Below are positions 15,688 to 22,679 of a DNA stretch of 44,140 bases, piece after piece (the stretch's first letter is position 1; each line of letters starts with the position of its first letter). The position numbers and the translations under genes were made by a program. Source of the DNA: Clostridia bacterium (GTDB lineage Bacteria > Bacillota > Clostridia > UMGS1810). The stretch covers positions 1 through 44,140 of the forward strand of contig JAEDEG010000004.1 of NCBI GenBank assembly GCA_016293435.1, in the 5' to 3' direction. Below the pieces are notes generated by a model. The model saw nothing but the letters and a program-made list of their open reading frames with translations. It ran no database searches and had not been told where the DNA came from.

Positions 15688-18338
15688 CTTTTACATATCC
15701 AAACAGAGAAAATGAAGCTCTCAGAGATATCTGTTTGTCTGTAAATGAGGGCGAATTTATAACTCTGTGCGGAAAATCGGGCTGCGGCAAGACAACCTTG
15801 CTCCGTCTTCTCAAATCCGCTCTTGCACCTCACGGAAATCTAAAAGGCAGCATATACTTTAACGGAAAATTATTAAGAGATATAAATTCAAAAGAGCAAG
15901 CTGCACAGATAGGCTTCGTAATGCAAAATCCCGATAATCAAATTGTAACCGACAAGGTGTGGCATGAGCTCGCTTTCGGTCTTGAAAGCCTTGGATATTC
16001 TACGCCCGAAATCAGAACAAGAGTATCCGAAATGGCTTCGTTTTTTGGCATACAAGCTTGGTTTCACAAAAAGGTAGGCGAGCTTTCGGGCGGACACAAA
16101 CAGCTTCTTAACCTTGCCTCGATTATGGTAATGCAGCCGAGTGTGCTGATTTTGGACGAGCCCACCGGTCAGCTTGACCCTATTGCTGCCCGGGAATTTT
16201 TAAAAACTCTTGAAAAAATTAACCGAGAGCTTGGTACAACAGTAATTTTGTCGGAGCATCGCCTTGAGGATGCACTCCCAATTTCCGACAGGGTAGTTGT
16301 TATGGATAGCGGTAAAATCATTGCAGATGCAGAGCCTAAAAAGGTTGGTGAAATATTAAAACTTTTAAATCACGATATGCTGGCGGCACTTCCGACTCCA
16401 ATGAGAATTTACAATGCGGTTGAAAATAATTTGGAATGTCCGCTTACTGTCCGTGACGCAAGAAGCTGGCTTGAAAAATACTCTGAAAAAAATTTGCTCA
16501 ATGCCGATTTAATACCAAAAGCCGAAAAAGCGAACACACAGACAAAAACAGTGATTGAAATAAAGGACGCATGGTTTAGATATGAAAAGAATTTGCCCGA
16601 TGTTATAAAGGGCTTGAATGTCAAGATAAACAAAGGAGAATTTTTTGCAATCGTTGGCGGTAACGGCACAGGTAAAACGACCGCACTTTCACTTATGAGC
16701 GGTCTTAATACTCCCTATCGCGGTGAGGTTTTTGTAAACGGCGAAAGCATTTCAAGGGTGAACAATCTTTATAAAGGAGTTTTGGGTGTTCTTGCGCAAA
16801 ATCCGCAATGTGTATTTGTAAAAAAGACGGTTTATCTTGACCTTTTGGATATAATGTCTGACACAAAGCTTTCAAAGGAAGAAAAAGAAAATCGTATCAA
16901 AGCTATGGCGGCACTTTGCCAAATAGATAATTTATTGGAAAGTCATCCTTATGATTTGTCGGGAGGAGAACAGCAGAGAGCCGCACTTGCAAAGGTGCTT
17001 TTAATGTCTCCGCAAATACTGCTGCTCGATGAGCCGACAAAGGGACTTGACGCACACTTTAAACAAGTTTTTGCAGATATTTTATACAATCTTAAGCAAA
17101 ACGGTGTAACTGTTGTTATGGTGTCGCACGATATAGAGTTTTGTGCACAGTATGCCGACAGATGCGCTATGTTCTTTGACGGTAATATAACCTCCTTGGG
17201 CGAGCCGAGAGAGTTCTTCGGCGGGAAAAGTTTCTATACTACTTGTGCAAACCGTATGGCAAGAACACGACTCCCCCAAGCAGTGCTTGCAGAAGATATT
17301 ATACTTGCCTGCGGCGGTGCGGTACGCAAAAACCAAAAGCATACACAAGCTGCAGCTTTCAAAAATGATGAGCCAAAGACTGAAAATAAAAAGGCAAAAA
17401 GCGTTAAACCAACTTGGGGAAAAATTGTTGTCGGCAGCATATTTGCACTGCTTTTTGTAATTACAAGCATGTCTTTTATAACAGATTCGGAAATACTCGG
17501 CTTTGCAAAAATCGGCTTGCTTGGTATGGAAAATTTGCAGATATTAAGCATAATAGAAATATCAATAGCACTGCTATGCTTCTTTCCTCAAAAAGAATTT
17601 GGCACAGAAGCTGTAATGCAACCAAAGACCAACAGAAAACTCACAAAACGAACACTTGCTGCAGCTGTGCTTATACTTCTTGCAATTCCTCTCACGATAT
17701 ATATCGGTGTATTTTTCTTGGGTGACAGAAAGTATTATTTCATAAGCCTGCTTATCATTCTTGAAACGATGATTCCCTTCTGTATGGTTTTTGAAAGCAG
17801 AAAACCGCAAGCGAGAGAGCTTGTGGTAATCAGTGTTTTGTGTGCCATTGCAGTTGCGGGCAGGGCTGCGTTTTTTATGCTTCCGCAGTTTAAGCCGGTT
17901 GTGGCGCTTGTGATAATTGCCGCAGTGTGCTTCGGAGGCGAAACAGGCTTTTTGGTCGGAGCAATTACAGGCTTTGTATCAAACTTCTTTTTCGGTCAGG
18001 GACCGTTAACGCCATGGCAAATGTTTGCCTTTGGCATAATAGGATTTATTGCCGGAATACTGTTCAAAAAAGGTTTTTTGCGAAAAACAAAAGCCTCACT
18101 TTGTATATTTGGTTTTGTGGCAACAATTGTAATATACGGCGGTATTATAAACCCTGCATCCGTTATTGTGTGGCAAAACAAAATTACAAAGGAAATGATT
18201 GCATCGGCATATCTTATGGGAATACCCTTTGATTTGATTCACGCAGTATCAACGGCATTTTTTCTATGGTTTATTTCCGAACCGATGATTGATAAGCTGG
18301 AGAGAATTAAGGTCAAATATGGTTTGATAGAAAAATAG
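15660..18338 (+). CDS. ECF transporter fusion: two ATPase domains plus S component (predicted cobalamin)
   Basis: An 892-aa protein fusing three ECF subunits. The first ATPase (about residues 1-235) has Walker A GKSGCGKTT, signature LSGGHKQ and Walker B VLILDEPTGQLD. The second (about 285-530) has GGNGTGKTT, LSGGEQQRA and ILLLDEPTKGLD. After a polar linker, about 310 residues with eight or so hydrophobic segments resemble an ECF S component (residues about 695-880, with RELVVISVLCAIAVAGRAA and later GETGFLVGAITGFVSNFFFG), preceded by extra membrane helices. ECF A, A' and S parts are usually separate chains. The start at 15660 is chosen for GGGAGG six bases upstream and because the ATPase then begins normally. 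With EcfT this gene alone completes a transporter; cobalamin as substrate is inferred from the riboswitch. Confidence 0.88.
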   Translation: MESYKIENLTFTYPNRENEALRDICLSVNEGEFITLCGKSGCGKTTLLRLLKSALAPHGNLKGSIYFNGKLLRDINSKEQAAQIGFVMQNPDNQIVTDKVWHELAFGLESLGYSTPEIRTRVSEMASFFGIQAWFHKKVGELSGGHKQLLNLASIMVMQPSVLILDEPTGQLDPIAAREFLKTLEKINRELGTTVILSEHRLEDALPISDRVVVMDSGKIIADAEPKKVGEILKLLNHDMLAALPTPMRIYNAVENNLECPLTVRDARSWLEKYSEKNLLNADLIPKAEKANTQTKTVIEIKDAWFRYEKNLPDVIKGLNVKINKGEFFAIVGGNGTGKTTALSLMSGLNTPYRGEVFVNGESISRVNNLYKGVLGVLAQNPQCVFVKKTVYLDLLDIMSDTKLSKEEKENRIKAMAALCQIDNLLESHPYDLSGGEQQRAALAKVLLMSPQILLLDEPTKGLDAHFKQVFADILYNLKQNGVTVVMVSHDIEFCAQYADRCAMFFDGNITSLGEPREFFGGKSFYTTCANRMARTRLPQAVLAEDIILACGGAVRKNQKHTQAAAFKNDEPKTENKKAKSVKPTWGKIVVGSIFALLFVITSMSFITDSEILGFAKIGLLGMENLQILSIIEISIALLCFFPQKEFGTEAVMQPKTNRKLTKRTLAAAVLILLAIPLTIYIGVFFLGDRKYYFISLLIILETMIPFCMVFESRKPQARELVVISVLCAIAVAGRAAFFMLPQFKPVVALVIIAAVCFGGETGFLVGAITGFVSNFFFGQGPLTPWQMFAFGIIGFIAGILFKKGFLRKTKASLCIFGFVATIVIYGGIINPASVIVWQNKITKEMIASAYLMGIPFDLIHAVSTAFFLWFISEPMIDKLERIKVKYGLIEK

Positions 18339-18374
18339 TATATCAAACAATTTGTAATAATCCATAAATTTCTC

Positions 18375-18403
18375 TTGCATTAACCTCAATTATATGATAA
18401 AAT
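18375..18403 (+). promoter_or_regulatory. Promoter of the 18.4-21.5 kb gene group
   Basis: TTGCAT (18375-18380) and TAAAAT (18398-18403) are 17 bp apart, 40 bp before the first start codon. No terminator is seen between the ECF fusion gene and this promoter, so some read-through from the cobalamin operon is possible. Confidence 0.5.
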
Positions 18404-18442
18404 ATGTATTATTATTATGCAAAAAAAGGAGAATAGGCTCAT

Positions 18443-19216
18443 ATGTCGGGCGATGAAAGCAAAAAAAAGCTCAGGCGCGAAATAATTATAGTTGTTGTCA
18501 TTGCACTTGTTATAGTTGCTGTTTCGGCTGTATTTATTTCGGATTATATAATAAAAAGCAAACGTGAAGAAAAAATTTCGGCTCAGGTAAATGAAGAAAT
18601 GAACAAAAAGCTGGAAGAAAATCGCATCAAGGCGAGCGAAATAGGCGACAACAGAAATCTCGACCTTGTAGGCCGCTATGTTTCGGGCGGTGACCCCAAC
18701 TCAACCACGGAAGAGGGCACCTATGTGACAATTCAGCTCTCTTCCGACGGCACTGCATCGGCTCAAACCTTGGCAGGCACTACTGTAGCAGGCTGGTGGG
18801 CGTCAGACAAAAAAGGCAGTGCAGAGCTTGTGGCAATCGGCTTTGAAAAGGCATCTGAGCCCAAGGTATATCAGATTTTTAACAATCATCTTATAGATAT
18901 GAATTCATTGTATTTCGGTCATGTGTACAACAAGGAGGCCTTTGACACCACCTTGGTTTCCGCTCACGAAACCGGCACAATGACAATCAATCTTACATCA
19001 AACAAAAAGGCGAAGGCTGAGTTTGAAGATACCAACAAAGAATCCGAAAACTACGGTCTCAAATATGCCTATTCCGGAAGCTACCGGGTAGACGGTGAGT
19101 TTATAGACATAGAGCTCAACGGTGCCCAAACCCGCTTTGTTATGTTTGACTACAAGATCAATGACAGCGATACAGACAGTGGGATAGCTTCGATATTCTA
19201 TACCAAAGTTGAATAG
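18443..19216 (+). CDS. Membrane-anchored protein of unknown function
   Basis: A 257-aa protein with a short Lys/Arg-rich cytoplasmic N-terminus and one membrane helix (about residues 14-36). A charged, probably helical stalk (37-65) is followed by an extracellular beta-rich domain. That domain has two similar segments: GRYVSGGDPNSTTEEGTYVT..., and about 100 residues later SGSYRVDGEFIDIELNG. The 'size of effect' strand pattern resembles lipocalin-like or copy-number-type beta domains, but no family is recognised. AAGGAG precedes the start with slightly long spacing. It is 18 bp from the next gene, which has the same architecture, so the two are probably paralogues acting together at the cell surface. 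Confidence 0.75.
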   Translation: MSGDESKKKLRREIIIVVVIALVIVAVSAVFISDYIIKSKREEKISAQVNEEMNKKLEENRIKASEIGDNRNLDLVGRYVSGGDPNSTTEEGTYVTIQLSSDGTASAQTLAGTTVAGWWASDKKGSAELVAIGFEKASEPKVYQIFNNHLIDMNSLYFGHVYNKEAFDTTLVSAHETGTMTINLTSNKKAKAEFEDTNKESENYGLKYAYSGSYRVDGEFIDIELNGAQTRFVMFDYKINDSDTDSGIASIFYTKVE

Positions 19217-19234
19217 CCTAAAGGAGGAATTGTG

Positions 19235-19879
19235 ATGTCGGTATCAGGTGAGCCCGCCGCAGCAAAAGGCGATGCTTTCACAAACGAGGCAGATGCTTTG
19301 CCCAAAAGCGGTAGGCTTGGTGATAAGCATATTGCAATAATAAAGGTTGCAGCACCTCTTTTGTTTATTGTGATTTGCATTTTGATAGCAGGAATTATGA
19401 CAAATTCCGCCATAAAAAACCATAATTATATAGACGGCAGGTTTATTCTTTCGGGAAATGACAGCAACAACTATATGGATATCGAATCAGACGGTGAATA
19501 CACCTTTGTTTCAAACGGTGTCTCTCAAAGCGGCAGATGGAGTTTAAACAACGGTGCAATAACCTTTGTTTCATCCTCGGGCGGCTCGTTTTCGGGACAA
19601 TTTATCAACAGAAAATACATTGCTCTGAGAGATGAAAGCTTTCTTGCCGGCGAAATTCCGGATGGTGAGTTTATAGAGGCGGAGGTTGTATCTGCCGACG
19701 GTGTGTCCTACGGTTTTGAAACCGACGGCAAGTTCTATAAAAAAGAAGACGGAAGATATGTTGAAATAGGAAGCTACATAACAGACAGCTGCTTTATAGT
19801 TATAACAACCGAAAAAGGAAATATTACATACCTTAACTGTAAAGACGGCATAACGGCATCGTTTTATCAGGCGTCGTAA
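19235..19879 (+). CDS. Membrane-anchored protein of unknown function, paralogue-like
   Basis: A 214-aa protein with a 30-residue polar N-terminus, one membrane helix (about 33-55) and an extracellular beta-rich domain. DGRFILSGNDSNNYMDIESDG and later DGEFIEAEVV repeat the strand pattern of the preceding protein. The ATG at 19235 lies seven bases after a perfect AGGAGG; an in-frame GTG at 19232 is less well placed. No named domain is recognised. Position between another anchored beta-domain protein and a zinc-ribbon LRR protein suggests a three-gene envelope operon of unknown task. Confidence 0.75.
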   Translation: MSVSGEPAAAKGDAFTNEADALPKSGRLGDKHIAIIKVAAPLLFIVICILIAGIMTNSAIKNHNYIDGRFILSGNDSNNYMDIESDGEYTFVSNGVSQSGRWSLNNGAITFVSSSGGSFSGQFINRKYIALRDESFLAGEIPDGEFIEAEVVSADGVSYGFETDGKFYKKEDGRYVEIGSYITDSCFIVITTEKGNITYLNCKDGITASFYQAS

Positions 19880-19940
19880 GTTGTGGCTTATGTAAGCAAT
19901 TTTGAAAAATACGCAAAAACATTCAGAAAGGTATGGTAAA

Positions 19941-21476
19941 ATGGCTGTAATTAAATGTTCAAACTGCGAGAATGAAATATTGGATACAGATATTGTGTGT
20001 CCATACTGTGACTGTCCCGTCAGCAAAACCAAAGAAAAATCGGAAGCCAAAAAGGAGGACGCACCGTTTTTGGGTGAAACCATGAAGGTTGGCGCGGTTA
20101 AAGAAACGGTAAAGGATGCTCCGAATGCAACAAATGATTTAACCGATACAATCGAAGAAGAGACATCTGCATCGGAATCCAAATCCACAAGCGAGCCAAA
20201 AAGCGAAGCAGAACCCATAGCCTCGGCTCTTGACAATGAACAAAAAGCCGGCAAAGCTTCTACGGACAAAACAATGAAGGTGGCGTCAGAGGAGCTGCAG
20301 TCCGAAACTCTGAGACGCTCCCTCGAAGAGAGAAGAGCGGCAAAGGCGCAGGAAAGAAAGCTTGAAAAAAAGCGCAAGGATCACAAAATTGTAATTATAA
20401 CTCTCACAATTGTGGGTATATTTTTGATAATTTATTTGCTTACAAATGTAATTTCCAACATTCTCGGTGAGGGAATTTTTGAAAAAGAAAAAGAGAACAA
20501 AAAAGCCGAAAAGGTTGTTTCCTCCGATGCCGAAACGGAAGACCTCGGCTTTAAGTTCCATTCACACACCCTCACCATACTCGAACAAGCTGTTCTTATG
20601 AACGATTACAAGGCAAATGATGAAAAACCGTGGAAGGAATATTCTCTTGATACGTCAAACCTTACCATTGCGTCGGGTATCGAAACCATAGGTGCATATT
20701 CCTTTGACGACCTTATAAATCTCACTCATGTAACCGTAGCCTCATCCGTAAGCTTTATTGGGGAAAGTGCGTTTTACGGATGCTCCAAGCTCGAAGAATT
20801 TGCCCTCGACAGCACCAAGAGCAAGCTTGCAAGCATAGGCAACTATGCCTTTACCGATTGCAGCTCGTTAAAGAAGGTAGCTCTCGGAGCCAAGCTTAAA
20901 AAAATTGGCGAGGGTGCGTTTAAGAGCTGTGATTCGCTCAAAGAAATAGCTATTCCCGCCTCAGTTACCGAAATCGGTGCAGATGCATTTCTCGGATGCT
21001 CCGACCTTGTTATAATTTGTGACAAAGACAGCTATGCACACGAATATGCCGTAGCAAACGGGCTTAGCGTTGAACTAAACGACGATGAAACAGACATTGC
21101 CGACGAGGGAAATAACGCCTCTACAGACGATGCGGCCAAAAATCCCAACAATGCAGCCTCATCATCTCAAAATAATGGCAGCCCGAAAACCGATACCAAA
21201 ACAAACTCTACAAAGCCTGCAAGCTCAAACAGTCAAGGCACCAAAAAGGATAATTCCACATCTTCATCAACCACAACCACACAGGGTCAAAATGGCTCCT
21301 CTTCAAGCAACGCAGGCAGCTCTCAGGCCGGCACATCAACACCGCCGCAGAGCTCAGATACATCCGGTGATTCGGCTAATCTCGAAACCCTTATAGGAGA
21401 CCTCAACAAGGCTACAACTCAGGCAGAAAAGGATAAGATTCTTGAGCAGATAGATAAGGTTGTGGGTGAGAACTAA
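19941..21476 (+). CDS. Zinc-ribbon, single-pass membrane protein with BspA-type leucine-rich repeats
   Basis: A 511-aa protein. The N-terminus is a zinc ribbon (CSNCENEILDTDIVCPYCDC, residues about 6-25). An acidic/Lys linker follows, then a Lys/Arg-rich helix and one membrane segment (about 150-175). The outer part has five to six BspA-like (LRR_5) repeats such as IGESAFYGCSKLEEFAL, IGNYAFTDCSSLKKVAL and IGEGAFKSCDSLKEIAI (about residues 245-375). The C-terminal 130 residues are Ser/Thr/Asn/Gln-rich and disordered, ending in a short helix. An inside zinc ribbon joined to an outside LRR could sense surface state, but this is inference. The frame opens 13 codons earlier; AGAAAGGT before 19941 and the zinc ribbon fix the start. 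Confidence 0.8.
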   Translation: MAVIKCSNCENEILDTDIVCPYCDCPVSKTKEKSEAKKEDAPFLGETMKVGAVKETVKDAPNATNDLTDTIEEETSASESKSTSEPKSEAEPIASALDNEQKAGKASTDKTMKVASEELQSETLRRSLEERRAAKAQERKLEKKRKDHKIVIITLTIVGIFLIIYLLTNVISNILGEGIFEKEKENKKAEKVVSSDAETEDLGFKFHSHTLTILEQAVLMNDYKANDEKPWKEYSLDTSNLTIASGIETIGAYSFDDLINLTHVTVASSVSFIGESAFYGCSKLEEFALDSTKSKLASIGNYAFTDCSSLKKVALGAKLKKIGEGAFKSCDSLKEIAIPASVTEIGADAFLGCSDLVIICDKDSYAHEYAVANGLSVELNDDETDIADEGNNASTDDAAKNPNNAASSSQNNGSPKTDTKTNSTKPASSNSQGTKKDNSTSSSTTTTQGQNGSSSSNAGSSQAGTSTPPQSSDTSGDSANLETLIGDLNKATTQAEKDKILEQIDKVVGEN

Positions 21477-21488
21477 AATTTAATTACT

Positions 21489-21556
21489 AATACTGCAAGT
21501 GTCGCCAACGAGGACTATACGTTTTTGTCGGCGGCATTTAGTATTCGATATTTTTT
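21489..21556 (+). terminator. Terminator after the LRR protein operon
   Basis: AATACT (21489-21494) pairs with AGTATT (21540-21545), and TGTCGCC (21500-21506) pairs with GGCGGCA (21530-21536). The stem is followed by a T-run at 21551-21556. The stem is interrupted but the position, 13 bp after the stop, fits. Confidence 0.6.
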
Positions 21557-21621
21557 CACAGCTGCCCCAAAACGTGTCTGATATATTTAGATATACTTTG
21601 TAAATAATTAGTAATATTTTA

Positions 21622-21651
21622 TTGAAATTTAAATCATGTTGGTGGTATAAT
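21622..21651 (+). promoter_or_regulatory. Promoter of the AraC-family regulator gene
   Basis: TTGAAA (21622-21627) and TATAAT (21646-21651) are 18 bp apart, 30 bp before the start codon. Confidence 0.65.
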
Positions 21652-21680
21652 AAAAATGACAGAAAGGGTGGTTAATTGTG

Positions 21681-22595
21681 ATGAATGAACACAAAAGGCT
21701 TGCTGCCGATATTGTGCAGGGTGATAAAACTCTTTTGCACTTTGGATATTTGGAGCTCAAAGACGTTGTCTACATGGATTATCATGTTTCCCTTGAGGTC
21801 ACATATTTTAAAGAGGCTGAGGGCGTGTATACCATTAACGGCAAGGACTATGAATTTAAATGCAACGATTTGTTTTTGATGCCGAGCAATATTCGTCATG
21901 CGGTTACCAAGGTCACCAAAAAAGGCTATATATTCAATATTTTGTTTGATTCGCGTTTCTTGTGGGACAGTGTCAATTTTTGGGGAATGGACGATTTTTT
22001 GCAAATTTTTCGCGGCAATCCCGATGAATATCAATATATGTTAGACCGCAGTAATCCTGCCTGCAAAAAGATTATCAATTTCATTGAGGAGATACATCGG
22101 GAATTTAAATACAAAGAAAAATGCTATGAGCATATGGTGCGTATTTATATGCAAAATATTTTTGTTACAATTTATCGCAATTTCAACTACGAAGAAACAA
22201 AGGAATTTTCTGTTGACCGTCACAACATAAAGGCTATGAGTAAATCAATTGATTATATAGACTCTCATCTTTGCGACAATCTCAGGCTTGGTGACATTGC
22301 AGCCGTTGCCAATATATGCCCCACATACTACGGTACAATTTTTAAAAAACTGTATGGTATAACTCCGTGGGAATATATTACCTCCAAAAGGATTGAGATT
22401 GCGGTAGACAAGCTCAAAAAAGGAGATTATACAACCTTGCATGAGCTGGCATATGAGTGCGGCTTTAATAATACGGCCAATTTCAACCGTGCTTTCAAAA
22501 AATATATCGGCATGGTTCCGACCAAATATATAAAGCTTAGACATGCGGAGTCTGATTCTAATGTGTCTAATTTTACTTTGAAATTCTCAGATTGA
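21681..22595 (+). CDS. AraC-family transcriptional regulator with cupin-like sensor
   Basis: A 304-aa regulator. The N-terminal half (about residues 15-110) is a cupin-type ligand domain (EVTYFKEAEGVYTINGKDYEFKCNDLFLMPSNIRH). The C-terminal 100 residues carry two helix-turn-helix motifs, LRLGDIAAVANICPTYYGTIFKKLYGITP and LHELAYECGFNNTANFNRAFKKYIGMVPTKY in outline, the AraC/XylS DNA-binding domain. Such proteins usually respond to a sugar or oligosaccharide and activate catabolic genes. Candidate targets here are the secreted glycosidase or the polysaccharide lyase further on. An in-frame GTG at 21678 is an alternative start. Confidence 0.93.
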   Translation: MNEHKRLAADIVQGDKTLLHFGYLELKDVVYMDYHVSLEVTYFKEAEGVYTINGKDYEFKCNDLFLMPSNIRHAVTKVTKKGYIFNILFDSRFLWDSVNFWGMDDFLQIFRGNPDEYQYMLDRSNPACKKIINFIEEIHREFKYKEKCYEHMVRIYMQNIFVTIYRNFNYEETKEFSVDRHNIKAMSKSIDYIDSHLCDNLRLGDIAAVANICPTYYGTIFKKLYGITPWEYITSKRIEIAVDKLKKGDYTTLHELAYECGFNNTANFNRAFKKYIGMVPTKYIKLRHAESDSNVSNFTLKFSD

Positions 22596-22634
22596 TGTTG
22601 TGTCGGCAAGATTTTATCTTAAATAAATAACAAA

Positions 22635-22672
22635 AAAATCGGGCAAATGGCTAATTCCATATGCCCGATTTT
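22635..22672. terminator. Bidirectional terminator between convergent genes
   Basis: AAAATCGGGC (22635-22644) pairs with GCCCGATTTT (22663-22672). The stem extends inward with ATGG/CCAT around a six-base loop. A-run and T-run flanks allow use from both the araC-type gene and the glycosidase gene. Confidence 0.85.
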
Positions 22673-22679
22673 ACTGTAA

